64,000 bases of DNA from Hirundichthys speculiger (Eukaryota; Chordata; Actinopteri; Beloniformes; Exocoetidae), in assembly GCA_018398805.1 (NCBI GenBank), contig JAGFBZ010000942.1:682001-746000 (forward strand), given 5' to 3'. Of the stretch, positions 1-12,032 are shown one piece after another. The notes under the pieces are model-generated. The model made no database searches and was not told where the DNA came from. It worked only from the letters and a program-made list of their open reading frames with translations. The position numbers and the translations under genes were made by a program. Position 1 is the stretch's first letter; each line of letters opens with the position of its first letter.

Positions 1-15
1 GTCTGACACCCCTGC
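1..15. mobile_element. Right-terminal fragment of a hAT element
   Basis: The first bases read gtctgacacccctg, which is the right terminus of the hAT element that ends at 49733 (gtctgacacccctg followed by ctttac). The window therefore opens inside the last bases of another member of that family. Only the end is visible, so extent and orientation are unknown. Confidence 0.5.
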
Positions 16-1649
16 TCTAGAATGAAGAAACATCAACGAAAATTACTGCAACCTTCTACATAAAAACAGAAATGTTTACAGCACAGATGTTTTTTAAAGC
101 CTGGGAAAAGTTAGTAGTAAAGTAGTACTTTAAATTAAAATTAAATCATTGAAGCAATACTGCACAATAGTTGTCGTTATCTGAAATCATCACTATGAGC
201 CTCAAACGCAGACATTTAGACCATTTTAGCTTTAATCTCAATGTTAATACCAATTAAAGAGATTTCCTCTAACACACGAAAACACTGAGGGGCATTAAGC
301 TCTGCTTCCAAATGAGATGCTACCAGTCTGCGTCATCAAACACCCCAGAAGTTAATTTCCCACACAGTGAGAGAAGCACAAGAATTTCATCATTTAATAA
401 CTCTAGGTATCATTTTGTTCCCAGAGACCGATATCTTATGTTAGAATAAGACTCTTAAACTTTCTCACTGAGAACATAATGAACAGACATCTAACACGAG
501 GCCCCAAAAACAGCCCACAAGCCTGGCAGTCATTACAGCGTTCAGTCTGTAATGAGGCAGCATCACGGCCTGCTGCAGAAAATGACTGGGAAACGACTGA
601 ACGAGATGAAACGGCTTCACATTAATCAGCTCTCACATCACCCTCCGTTTCTGGAGGGGAAAATAAGCAGCGCAGCCACGTACGAGCGCTACAGGAGTTT
701 AGTTATAGAGAAAAGGTTCAGCGGTAACTGCTGCTCTCTGGAGTCTCCACAGAACCTGGAGCTTATTGATTCCGACGGGATTCATCATCATAGTGAGCAA
801 AGAAATACACCGACGTCTGATTCCCAGACTGGCTGATGCTCTTCATGATTGGCTAACATTTAATGAAAATGTAAAACAAAAAATAATTGTGTAATTTAGC
901 CTAGAGCCTTAAAGGTGTTTAAAAGACCTTTAAACCAAAGATATCAAACAGGAGATTCACACAATTTTGTAAGCATCCACTTACGATGTAGATATTAATC
1001 AGGGGGTCTATGATAACATTTTTACTAACTCAGCACCACCAGAAGGACGTGGATGGAGTGGATGCTCCGATGCTGCTGTGACACCTCATCTTTTTACTTT
1101 AAACGTGTTTCTAACATCAGTTATTGGTTTTTAAATATATCAACCCTTATATCTCTCTTCCCCTTGGATTAATTATCCCTCCCATCCAGAAGAGTCGAAC
1201 ACAAACCAGAGCAGTTTTTCCTTTTTTATTCATAAATCATTGACTTACAAAACTGTCAAGTGACAATCATTAGGTAGACATCTCATCCTGCTGTTTGGAA
1301 AAAAAAAAAAAAATCAAAGTTCCTGGCAGATCACTGTAAATATAGCTGACATGTTCCTGTGGTCTACGTTTGTTTTTCCTATTTTTATCTGTGCACATGG
1401 CTTTAGATCAGACTGGCGGCGGAGCTGCCGTTTCTGTAGTGTTGCAGTTAAACCGTCTGCACCTTCAGTCGTTTTCTCTGCTTCACGGCCACAGCGACCC
1501 GTAAACGGTCGTCACGGCTACTTGGTTTCAGAGCTCCTGGTGAACTTCCATCTGCCCGTTTGTCCTCCGTTAGTCGCACAGCTGATGAGTGTCACTGCGG
1601 GTGACGCTTCCTCCTTTGGTTTTTGACTCCTGCGTGTTTCCAGAAGCTG
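16..1649. other. crls1 3' UTR and downstream spacer, no gene seen
   Basis: No conserved ORF, RNA gene or clear transposon is visible. The part next to the crls1 stop must include its 3' UTR. A minus-strand AATAAA hexamer lies at 1225-1230, about 420 bases past the stop, and is the likeliest polyadenylation signal seen. A 94-codon plus-strand ORF at 552-836 has no recognisable domain and looks like chance. Confidence 0.45.
1225..1230 (-). promoter_or_regulatory. crls1: Candidate polyadenylation signal of crls1
   Basis: AATAAA on the minus strand, about 420 nt downstream of the crls1 stop codon. The position suits a short vertebrate 3' UTR. Many AATAAA hexamers occur by chance in A+T-rich DNA, so the assignment rests on distance only. 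Confidence 0.4.
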
Positions 1650-1746
1650 TTATCCTGGCGGTTTGGTGTTGAGCACCTGGACGGTCTTGCGGCCGTAGTG
1701 CCAGTAGCTGTAGCCTGATGCTGCTGTGGTCACAGCTGTAATATAC
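1650..1746 (-). CDS. crls1: crls1 exon 7 (last coding exon, with stop)
   Basis: The acceptor tttcag precedes a G that completes the Trp codon split across intron 6. The exon reads [20 protein letters not shown] and on to TAA at 1650-1652. The C-terminal residues after KTVQVL are not conserved, as is usual in this family. Confidence 0.93.
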
Positions 1747-4700
1747 CTGAAACGGAAGGAATGAGCTGCAGTGGAACTGAAAGCACAGATTTGAAGAGTG
1801 TATGCTCATGCTTTGTTTCAGTCGCTGCTTGAAAGATATTAGATTAGTGAAGTCTTAATGATGTTGATAAAACTGATACATTGCTGCCCCTAGTGGTAAT
1901 ATCAAGAAAAACACCATCAGGTGAGGTTCGATGCTGAAGTTCAAAGAAAGCAGCTGCAAAGCAAATGCTAAATCTAATTGCAGTTTGACCTTCATCTCCT
2001 TCATCTCAGTACTCCTGTCCAACCTGGAACACGTCTTCCAAGTCCTTGTTTTAAAAATGTTCAGAGGCCTCATGTTCAAAAACCTGCGTAGTTTTCACAC
2101 TAACACTTAAGCGGAAATTTCCGCACGTGCAAAAAGATTCAGAGGTACTAAACCTTTTGTTTGAATGTTATAATGAGAACAAACAGACACGGGCAACACC
2201 CTCATCCAAACATAAAACGGCAAAAGCAGGTGGGAAAAAAAAAAAAAAATCCACCATGTGTGAAACTCAAGACACTCCTCTCTGAAGTCGAGACTAGGAA
2301 AATATTTTATTTCTGATAGTTTTTCTTCTGGCATAAATGGTAGAAAAAAAGAGAGTGGGAGCGTGTGGTGGAAGCGGTCCATGTGGTGGGATCAGGAAAC
2401 CACAGTTAATGACTGAAAATAAAAAAAAGAGACAGACAGAGAGGTGGAGGTGACAGAGAGGAGCTGCTGCGCACCGGAAAGATTTGGCCAGAAAAGGTGG
2501 ACGATCCAGAGTTGATGATGTCACAGCTTGTCAGGGCAATAGATGATGGTGATTCCTTGGTTTAAGATTGTGAGTTTTCTTGCTCTGACTCAGGGCTTTT
2601 GTTCTCAGATTTTAGATTCACTATAGAGCTGAAATGAATTCCACATGTGGTGGGATACAAATGGGGGAAATGATCCCTAATGTTTGATAGCAGGTGTTAG
2701 AAAAGTGCATACTCGGAGGTTCTCACGTTTGGGTCACTTTAAGTAGATCTGAACGCGAGTGGGGGACATGATGTACGTAACATTTTTGTGGGCATGCAAG
2801 GTTAGCACATGAGGCCCCTGGTCTGAACTAAACTTCATGCTAAGTGTCATCACTGGTGTTGACAGCTGCGTAGACGGGTCTGACAGAGACCCAACAACAG
2901 TGTGGAAAAGTCTGGTGAATCAAAGACCAAAAAAGCTTTTCACCTGGCAAGACACTGCACTGGGACGTTCCTCCTCAGGGTCAGTGTCAAGAGCAGGGTT
3001 ATAATAGTTCTGGATTTTCATTAGTTTTAGTTTTTATTTAGTTTTTCAAATTCAGTTAGTTTTAATTCGTTTTTAGAGCAGTTTTGCTAGTTTTTATTTG
3101 TTTTTGTTTTGAAATACTTAGTTTTAGTTTAGTTTTTTATTAGTTTCAGTGTTAGTTTTATTTTGTAAATTAGGGTTGTAATTTTGGTTCGAGTGAAGCA
3201 CTGAACTTTTTGAAGGCTATCGAATCACATAGTTGTGCATTACATTCTGGTCTCAAACATATTTATCAATGCATCTTCCCCGCTTTTGTGGTGTTCCTGC
3301 GTATTTACTGACCAGCAGCTATCTGGTCTCCATGGAAACAGTCCATTATAGTTGCTGTTTTCTCCCGTTCCTTCCCAACGCTGACTGGCCTGCAGCTGTA
3401 GCTTCTCTTTCCAGGGGGCTAGCTTAGGCTAGCTTATCCAGGTAGTCTTGGTTAGCCTTCTTTCCAGGGGGCTAGCTTAGGCTAGCTTATCCAGCTAGTC
3501 TTGGTTAGCCTTCTTGTGCAAGGTTTTTTAAATGGACTTTCAGATTCGTGGGTTTTTTTCCCCTTGAGCAGTATTCCACACATTGTATCACCTGCTTCTA
3601 CAACAAGGCACTTATTTCTATCATTAACACAGTCATAGTCAAAGAAATCCCAAATAGGACTGTGTTGCTTTCTCCCAACATTTGCTGCAGCCATCACTGC
3701 TGTTTGCTTTTTTTTTTTTTTTTTTTTGCGGTTATTGTACAGCGGAGCAAAGTTAATAGATTTCAAATGTTTATGAGAAAAAAAAATTACAAACACAAAA
3801 ACAAAGGGCGTTCTTGACATTATTATAGTTAATTTTAGTTTGTTTTATAAACACAATAGTTTCAGTTAGTTATCGTCTTTTTAAAAAACTCGTTTTTATT
3901 TTATTTCAGTTAAGGAAAATGTTTTTTCAATTCTAGTTTTCGTTATTTCGTTTGTTTTCGTTAACGATAATAACCTTGGTCTAGAGTTCTACTCTTCATC
4001 CTGGGATGTGTGAGGGCGAGTCTTCGGTTCGTATAACCTGAACTGCTCCAGGTGGACGTGGTGCTCACTGGGCGTTGAAAAACATTTGCTCCTTCCTCAC
4101 CACCTGCCCCACTTGAACAGATGTGGCTCCCTGCAGCTGCTTCTTCTAGCCCTAAAAGTTAAACTCAGGCAGGGAGGGGGCAGAGCTGTGGTTGCAGCGT
4201 GTAGCTGCACAACACAACCACTTACAATCAGCCTTGAAATTCGCCTTTTACAACTGCAGTCCAAGACGGCTTTGATTTCAGATGTCAGGACCGTAAACTT
4301 GAATAACACCTTCCGTCATGTCGGTGTCTTTCAGTTCAACAAGCTGCTGGAGTTGATTTGCATATAAATCCAAGTTGCTGCAGCAATAAAAATGTTCAGC
4401 CGGAGTCCCATTTCTACTCCAGCCTCACTCTGAGGTGTAAATTAAAATGAGTCAACGCACTTAACCCAAACAAACTGCAGGGACAAGCGGCATTTATGTG
4501 CTTGACTGAGATGAAACCATTTGTGTTCATTTTTTGTAGTAATATGACACAGAAAACAGGAGGACAATGTGAGCATCAAAGAGAGTGTGTGGTTTTACCA
4601 TAAACACTGCAGCAGGACGCTGTCTGTGAAGTGGAAGACTGGAGCTGCCAGAGAAGCTGCAACCAGGCAGAGCTGGATGGCTGTGTTGATCTAAAAAACA

Positions 4701-7700
4701 CAAAAAAAGATTCCGATTCAGAAAAGATGACAAATCTCTCATCTTTTCTAACAGTTCTGACCTGTGCATGGGCTCATAACACGGACTGAACATGAGTTAG
4801 GAAAAGTCAAGGTCAACTGGTCCCTTCTTACTGGAAAGTTGAAGCTCTATAGAGGAAGGCCCAGTAAGGATGGAGAGGGGTCGAAACATTATACCCATTC
4901 TAACATATTAGGATTTTCTCTGACTGTTTACTGTCATAATCATGATGACACGCCAACACAACCTCTATGACTTGTGTTCTTCCTCCTGTCCACCAGTCAG
5001 CAGCTGTATCCGTTTGCTTTTGCCCTTTCTGTTCTCGTAAATGTGTTACAGTTGAATTAAACCGATGCCTGTTAAAACAAGATTAACCTGCAGTCACTGA
5101 TCTTACAGTGTCATCGGCTGAAAATCACCTTTGACAACGTCTCTGTTGATTTCAGGCTACACTTGCAAAATGACTGAGAATGTTAGTTTAGAGAGCAGCT
5201 CACAGGCTGCTGCTGCTCTCCATGGCAGAAAATGCTCACAAATGTGCTGTTGTTCAAGAGAATTTAGCCATCGTATCTCTAACATGCTGCTTCAAGTAAC
5301 AGTAACTTAATTATTCAAAGACATTTGTGCTTTCACAGTTTTAAGTTTTAATAATAACTAGTTTGTCTGCAGATTTTTCCTCCAGAACATCTGCAGTTAC
5401 GAGCGTCACACTTCAGGTGGACCATTGACGACAATGTCACAACAACTTTGTGGACACGTGGAGGGGAAAAGGTCATTAAATACACAAAATGTTCTGCATT
5501 CACTCTCTTAAAAATAATTTTATGACAATTTTTGTGCATGTATGTGATAAAAAAGTGGATACAGAGCACCAGATGCAAAAAAGAGAGGTGGATTGTTTTT
5601 ACAACATCTGGCAAGAAGTTTTAGTAGATTCAGCACAAGTAACTAGGGATGCACGATAACTGTTTTATAAAACCGATACTGATAACTTTCAGCTCCTAAA
5701 GGCCGATACCGATAACACACACATGTACCTAAGATCATTACATCAATACTATGAACAAAATCAAAAATAGTCTTGACTTTTTGAATAAACAGATATTCAT
5801 TTATTCCAATGAAAAACTACTGGCGAGCCTCTCAAACATTTTCGTAAAGCTATCAAACAAACCTATTTGATATCTCACATCAACTTAAATAAGGTTCATT
5901 ACTGACTGATATAAAAAATAAAGGCTCCTTGAACTGATGGAAATACCTGCATCAAAATTACTAACTGAAAAAGATTAACATTTAAAGGATTTTGGCTTGT
6001 GGTTCCATTTCAATTAATACCTTTAATTAAAGTAAATGAGGTTCAGTAGTTTTTATTTTTTAATCTCATGGAAGCTTTAGATGAGAGGAATGAGGGAGAG
6101 GAGAGGCTGCTGCTGGCTTGCGCACGTTAGCATTAGCTTCTGTTAGCGCAAATTTCAAAACTCCATGGATTGTTATGTTGTAGGTGGCTGATCAAGTTTT
6201 ACATGTTAAAGCTTGTGCTTCCCTCCTCGTAGAATTCACTCAGAGGATTCGTCACAAATAACCACCAAACTATCTTCTTCTAAAACTTTAACGAAGTTCC
6301 ACGCCACCATGTTTGTTGTGATCAGTACGCTGTGCTGCAGGCTGCATTCAAGGTGTAACGTAAATTCCCACGTTCCCTCGTTTGCTAGTCGTTCTTTCAG
6401 CCTTTTCTATTTTTTTCTTTTTTTACGTGTAACATGTGGGAGAATACTGCGAATATCAATTCAAGTCAGCAACTACTAAAATGATGACCGAGTTAACGAT
6501 TTGTTTTCTGGCATGAGGGGGTATTCTTGATTTTCCTTATTGAGTAATCGTTTTTCTGATTATGCAGGGAGCGAGGCACTGCCGTGTTGACAAAAATATA
6601 TATGTTATCAGGGCTATTCGTTGTGATATCGGACTTATCAGGATGACGTCATAATTTCCTGTTATCAGCCCGATAGTTATCGGTAGGGCTGGGCCGATAC
6701 AATTTTGTGCCGATTCGATTCTCCTACGATTTTTGGGTCCCGATTCGATTTATATTGCGATTCTGATTAAACAAGTATTGCATTTCGATTATACCAAGTA
6801 TTGCGATTTTTATATTACAATTATTGAAATATAAAAATCATATAATAATATTAAATATTATATTTTATTATATGTAATATTATTATTATATATAATCTTA
6901 TAGATATTAATATATTCTATTATTATATTATTATTTCAAGTATGAAATAATAATAAAAATATTAAGATTAAATAAGTTTTAATATTTAAAAAAAAGCGCA
7001 ATTTCTGTAGTTTAGAGCAGAGGTCTTCAAACCCTGGTCCTCCAGGCACCCTATCCAGCAGGTTTTAGATGTTTCCTCTTCTTTTTCTTCACCGTGATAC
7101 AAGTGGCTGTGTCATCAACAGACTTGTGCAAACTTTGAGGACAAACCTGATAATGACCATTAATTAAAATCAGGTGTGTTGAAGCTGGGAAACCTCTAAA
7201 ACCTGCTGGATAGGTGCCTCGAGGACCAGGGTTGAAGACCTCTGGTTTAGAGGTCTTCACGGGTCCACTTTCATGGACCCGACCCCGAAAGGAGCCGTGA
7301 AAATTCGACCCGAAACCGACCCAACCCGAGCTATTATCATAAGTTCGGGAGTCCAAACCTGAATGGACCCGCAATTTTTGGACCCGTAACCGACCCGACC
7401 GAGTCTTTAGTTTCCGACCACAAACTGAACCGAGTTACCCGAATAGAACCGAGACAATCCAGCCTATTGCTTATTTTAAAAGTTGTCTAGCGTTGAATAA
7501 AACTTGATTTTCTTACCTAAAGTTGTCTTCTTCTACCCGGCTCAGTTGCTACATAGGCTACGTGATGTAAACAACAATAAATCCACGTCGTTATTCTCTT
7601 TGTGGATGCAGATGCTGTTGATAGCAACTGCTAACGCTAATAGCCTACACCGGTCAGGACGTGTCGTGAATATGTTCTCATGTAGTGTTGTCATGTTGGC

Positions 7701-10700
7701 GATCCGTTGTGTTTTACAGCTGCCGGTAAACAAACCGGTAACAACACGCTACAGCAACACGATTGACAAACACGCCACATTAATGAATAATCATTTAACT
7801 GTCCGAGCCCTGACATTAGCTGCCACCGCCAGTATCTTTAACTCTCGAGTAAACGCGGACCCAGCCTGTCAGAGAGCTCCGACCTCTCTGGGCGGTGGCG
7901 AAGGATGTGTGCCGTCATGTTCGTGGTGTTACCACAGTAAGAGATTTGACTGCGACGCTTACATATGGCTTTCCTCATATCAAGCTCTCCTGCCCCGTGC
8001 TTTTTATAAAAACCAAGTAAAGTTCATACGTTTGATTTGAAGTGGGGCGGTGGGGGAAAGAGTTCAGGCTCTGTGAAAGTACTCAGCTCGCTGCACTCCG
8101 CCATTTTGTCGCCTGAATTTGCCGGCATTCTGGTTACTATAGTGACACACGTGCTTCTATTTCCGGCAGTGTAGATGACAAAAGAGACAGCGAGCGGAGT
8201 ATTTCCACGGAGCCACCCGAACTCTTTTCCCCACCATTAAATAAATAAAAATCGATTCTTGTATGAGAATCGATTTTTATAAATCCCCAGAAAAAAATCG
8301 CGATTAATATAAAAATCGATTTTTTTGGCCCAGCCCTAGTTATTGGCCCGATAGTTGTCGTGCACCCCTACAAGTAACTGATGCAAACTGTGCAGGTGGG
8401 CAGAACCAACTCAGTTATCTGAGTCGGTCCGAGCATCGTTCGTGGCTCTGTGCTGTTTCCACCGTGGCAGCACACAAAATTTAGAACAAGCCATAAGAAA
8501 TCTGTGGGACTGTACGATGGAAATCATACTCGGTCCTCTCATGCTCATCGAAGCCCACATGGCTGACCGAGCGCTGCGCTGAGTGTCTCACCTTGCTGAA
8601 GAGTGTGGGTTTGAGCTGTGCCGTAGTATAGCAGGGGTTAAAAAACTTACTAAAGGTCACCTGTGGAAATAAAATAAAAGAGATTATGAATCATATTCTG
8701 AAGTTTCCATCGCAAAGTCCCCACTGTAATTCAGAGAACTAACACTTAAAAACTCAAAAACAAAAGAAATTAAGCCACATTGTGTCTTACTTTAGGTCAG
8801 AATTTCCATAAGTTACCATCAGTAAAAGTTCAGGCATTTTGAACAAAAACGTTTTGTACAGTTTCAGTATCAAGTACAGGAACAAAAAGATCAAAGTTCT
8901 GTCCGAGTCTACGTGTTCTGAGAGAATGTTTCTCACCGGTGGAGGTACAGTCTTGTATCTGACCCAGAAGACCGCGGCGATCAAACCAACGTCTCTGGAA
9001 ATGACGAGGGCTGTCAGCGGCGCTGAAACAGAGGTCACTGCTGAAAATGTGTGTTGCAACAGGCCTCAGAGAAGACTCCTGGGTTGTTCCAGAAACTAGA
9101 GCACACGACGCTGCAGGCATCAGACACACACCCTGACAGAGTCTCCTACCTGGTATCAGTTCAGCGTAGGTGAGGCTGACGTATAAAATACTGATGAGGA
9201 TCTTGTCAGCCAGAGGGTCGAGGGCGCTGCCCAGAGCAGACTTCTGAGTGGGCCACGTTCTGGCGATGTAGCCGTCCAGCTGCAGACCAACAGAAAGATA
9301 CGAGATGTCAAGTAATACTCTCAATATCTAAACGTGGACATGACGTGCTCACATTCTGACAGGAAATTCAAGAATTCAGTATCAACATTTCAACAGTTAA
9401 GCAATAGATTTCATGTGTTACATATTCAAAGCCATGCGAGTCTTAAAAGACATTTGTGAAATGAAGAGAAAAAAATAAATAAATCAGTGACATCTGTCTC
9501 TGCACTACCAGGTCAGTGGCTCCAGCGAGGGTGAACAGAGCCAGACTGAGGTCAAAGTGCTGCTGGATGACCAGGTGACCCAGAAACGGCGCCAGGAGAA
9601 TCCGACACATGCACAACAGGTTGGGAATGGTCCACGGGTTCTCATACTGCAGACAAACCAAACAGGGGACATGATTTATGACAGACAGAGCTTACGGCTC
9701 AGATGCACACGATGATACCAAACACTCCTCACTCTTATTAAAATTAAATATGCTCCCATTCTGGTCTGATGGTATGAAAACAGCCCATTGTTTTCTGCAA
9801 AAGTCTCTCTTTCATTAAATATTTCCTGCCCTCTTTACTGAAAATAGTATTTTAAGATTAGGCACTAATGTAACAACATCACAAATGTTCTGGACAAAAT
9901 GCGTGTTACTCCATCCACATGCACACGTTTGATAAATGAGGAGTGAATCCTGCGTAGCCACAATCTCATCCACTTTTAAAGATGCACTTAACGCAATCAA
10001 ACTAGTAACCTGCAACTTCAAACATAAATTAGATTAAAAATTTGTTTTTACAAAAATTGGCGGCAAAGACAAAACTATTATTCAAAAGTTACCCAAGCAG
10101 ATTAACACAACCGTTATCATCGGTCAAAGATCATCATCACTCCGCCCTGATTCTTCCTGTTCTGGATGGAGCGAGGAAGAACAAGTTTGAAATGGGCTTC
10201 TTGCTCTTTAATTCACATGATCAGAAGTTCAGGTCTTCCAGCATCCTGATCCTGGTGACGCAGGTGAGCGTTACCTGTTACCTGTGGTCCCTTTATTCTG
10301 CAGCAGCTCTGTTGGCTTCCAGGCTGAAGCTGTGCAGTCGAGTCAGGCACAAATGAGCACAACTTCATTTATCTTATTTTATTTGGATGCTAAATGTCTG
10401 CTCTATGTGCCTCCTTTAATTATCTCCCTGGGGTTGAATTAAGTTTTTTGAATCAAACTGAATTGAGACTCAGAATCATAAAGCTTTTATACCCTTCTCC
10501 CCATTCTTAAATGTGTCATTTTCATCAAACAAAAAACTGAAATACACTGATTTACAGATTGTGTCTGATGTTAAGGGAAACCCTGGAGCGAGCGCGTCAC
10601 TAATGTCCATAATAATCACATATCTGAACGTTTTAGGTCACGTCAGCAGATATTAACTTGGCGAGTCGGAGGAAGAGAAACGAACTGATGTTGTTGCGTA

Positions 10701-12032
10701 ACGTCCAGTGATGCAGGCACATTAACTGGAATCCTGAACTCAACCACCGTAAAATAAATAACACAACCCTCTCAAACACGGTTATTCCACACTACTGTGA
10801 AATCTCCGTCACAGATGAATAAAGATTAAACTTGTTTTAACTATCTGCAGCTTATTTCTTGGTTAAAACCATAAAACTAATCAACATAATCATTATTATA
10901 GCTCTAATCTGTTATTAATATGCTGACTTAAAGTGTAAACAGACATTATTTGATTTTAGTTGAAGACTTGCACTCTGAGTTTTTCTGTTGTGACCTAGAT
11001 TTACAGATTTACAGTCGATCAACGGTAACTGGACATTGAGAGGACTCAAACAGGACGTTATCAGAGGGAAGTTGCTACTTAGTTTCGAACGTCATCAGCA
11101 GGTTGCGACAGAAACACTGGAAGAGTCACAGAAAGATAAGGAGGTGGACCTTCTTGAGCCATATTCCATGATGATGACTGCTTCACATTTTGTTGTGGTT
11201 TACCCACCTGTTAGCTTTTGATTCAGTAAATAGTTTGAGAGGAAGAAATTACTATTACTACTACTACTACTATTACTAAATACAGACTCCAAACATGTTT
11301 AAAACAGCAATGTGTAACTTCTCCTTCATTATAATGTTGTTCCTTGTTTTTATTATTCATTTTATCTGTGAAGTGTCCTTATGTGTTTTGAATGGGGCTA
11401 CTAAATAAACTGTATTGTATAATTATTATTACTATAATAACTGTCAGCAGTAAATGTACTGTTTGTGTGGCAACAAGCAGCTATAAAAATAATAAGAATG
11501 GACCCACAAAGCAAACATCCTCATCCCCTTCAGGTTTTCCACCTGTACACATGACACAGGTGTGACAGTTTTCTTTACCTCTGCCCTCATGTTGGTGACC
11601 TCGTGTCAGTTTTGGACTCACCAGTTCTTTGAACTTGAACAGTCCCTGTCCCGGGACCGAACCCGCGTCTTCCCGGTCCGCTGGAGCGGAGTCCCGCAGC
11701 CCCTCTTCCGTCTTTCGGCTGCAAAGTCCTCGAGCGCCGGGCGGCAGCAGAGAGCGGAAGCCGGGCGTCGACCTACCGTGACCTCCCGGGTACCGGAGCC
11801 GGGGACTCGGTTCCACCTGCTGGAGGATCCCGCCCCAGCACGCGACACGACTGTCCGTGCATTTTAGTCCTGAAGCCGCCCACCTGAGGTCGCGGTAACC
11901 TCGAGAACTCCGCAACAGGTGTGCGTCCGAGCCGCCATAACACAGGGTCGTACCGGCACACACGCGCGGGCGGCGGGCAGGAAAGACTCGCTGCGTGGCC
12001 GAAGCAGCGGAGCGGAAACGCACCGGAAGCAC
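1650..12032 (-). CDS. crls1: Cardiolipin synthase 1 (mitochondrial), seven coding exons
   Basis: CRLS1 joins CDP-diacylglycerol and phosphatidylglycerol to make cardiolipin in the inner mitochondrial membrane. Coding exons in transcript order: 12032-11622 (5' limit uncertain), 9646-9509, 9279-9150, 9022-8937, 8660-8592, 4690-4599 and 1746-1650. All introns are GT-AG and phases agree throughout. Exon 2 encodes YENPWTIPN and the first hydrophobic helix. Exons 2/3 join to form TDLLDGYIAR, and exon 3 continues with [10 protein letters not shown], completing the CDP-alcohol phosphotransferase motif DGxxAR…Gx3Dx3D. Exon 4 carries [10 protein letters not shown], exon 5 [13 protein letters not shown], exon 6 [18 protein letters not shown]. 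The last exon ends [10 protein letters not shown] followed by a short tail and TAA. Exons 2-7 give 203 residues, matching the conserved part of the family (human about 301). Oddity: exon 1 has no in-frame ATG. The neighbour mcm8 on the same strand is the expected syntenic partner. The identification is very secure. Confidence 0.95.
2994..3978 (-). mobile_element. hAT transposon relic in crls1 intron 6
   Basis: Termini cagggttataatag and, inverted at the right, caaggttattatc are imperfect terminal inverted repeats. They are flanked by an 8-bp TSD, gtcaagag (2986-2993) and gtctagag (3979-3986), seven of eight identical. On the minus strand around 3500-3700 a decayed BED-finger region can be read ([18 protein letters not shown], then CG..LKGK), the usual N-terminus of hAT transposases. 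A 53-bp unit is tandemly duplicated inside it (3408-3513). Frames are broken, so it is non-autonomous. Confidence 0.82.
3408..3513. repeat. Two-copy tandem repeat, period 53 bp
   Basis: The unit starting tttccagggggctagc occurs at 3408-3460 and again at 3461-3513 with only a couple of differences. It lies inside the hAT element at 2994-3978 and is probably a local replication-slippage duplication. Confidence 0.85.
4599..4690 (-). CDS. crls1: crls1 exon 6
   Basis: Bounded by tttttag and a gtaaaa donor. It encodes [19 protein letters not shown] then [12 protein letters not shown], a conserved transmembrane segment of CRLS1. It ends after two bases of the Trp codon that exon 7 completes. Confidence 0.93.
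7018..7244. mobile_element. Palindromic MITE, innermost insertion of the nest
   Basis: Long inverted termini: cagaggtcttcaaaccctgg at the left and ccagggttgaagacctctg at the right, with pairing continuing through cctgctggat/atccagcagg. A perfect 8-bp TSD gtttagag (7010-7017 and 7245-7252) shows a hAT-type insertion. It is 227 bp long and has no coding capacity. Confidence 0.9.
8046..8234. repeat. Imperfect inverted repeat inside the nested hAT
   Basis: The sequence gtgggggaaagagttcagg near 8049 pairs with the later gaactcttttccccacc near 8218, and the inner segment actcagctcgctg pairs with agcgagcggagt. It may be a subterminal foldback of the host hAT or the remnant of another palindromic MITE. 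Confidence 0.55.
8592..8660 (-). CDS. crls1: crls1 exon 5
   Basis: It is 69 bp in phase 0, between ccacag and a gtgaga donor. It encodes [20 protein letters not shown] then FSK, the conserved loop preceding the last membrane helices. Confidence 0.93.
8937..9022 (-). CDS. crls1: crls1 exon 4
   Basis: It is 86 bp. The first two bases complete an Ala codon begun in exon 3. It encodes [20 protein letters not shown] then VRYKTVPPP, a hydrophobic helix and loop diagnostic of CRLS1. Confidence 0.94.
9150..9279 (-). CDS. crls1: crls1 exon 3, catalytic CDP-alcohol phosphotransferase motif
   Basis: Acceptor ctgcag, donor gtagga. It encodes [20 protein letters not shown] followed by [20 protein letters not shown]. 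With the Asp-Leu that ends exon 2 it supplies the full DGxxAR…Gx3Dx3D signature. The two downstream aspartates of ALDPLAD are the metal-binding/catalytic residues of the family, and all key residues are present. Confidence 0.96.
9509..9646 (-). CDS. crls1: crls1 exon 2
   Basis: It is 138 bp in phase 0, acceptor tctgcag, donor gtagtg. It begins [20 protein letters not shown] and ends LAGATDL, the first transmembrane segment and lead-in to the catalytic motif. Confidence 0.95.

Larger units (their letters stand above)
6684..8338. mobile_element. hAT element nested in the 5644-8370 element
   Basis: Termini are tagggctgggccgata at the left and ggcccagcccta at the right (inverted: tagggctgggcc). 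The TSD is gttatcgg (6676-6683) against gttattgg (8339-8346), seven of eight. Its first 300 bases are rich in gattcgatt and tattgcgatt motifs, a type common in fish hAT elements. A 178-codon ORF (7504-8040) lies inside but shows no transposase motif. An imperfect hairpin pairs about 8046-8075 and 8085-8105 with about 8188-8234. The element is itself interrupted by 7018-7244. Confidence 0.85.
5644..8370. mobile_element. Outer hAT element of a three-level nest, in crls1 intron 5
   Basis: It starts tagggatgcacgataactg and ends cgtgcaccccta, imperfect inverted termini. A perfect 8-bp TSD caagtaac lies on both sides (5636-5643 and 8371-8378). About 1.06 kb belongs to this element once the nested insertion 6684-8338 is removed. 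A second copy of the same family is at 61541-62674, alignable over most of its length. No intact transposase ORF is present. Confidence 0.88.

Noticed and set aside
7504..8040. 178-codon ORF, the longest in the plus strand of this part
   Set aside because: It lies wholly inside the nested hAT 6684-8338, has no transposase motif, no BED finger and no splice context.
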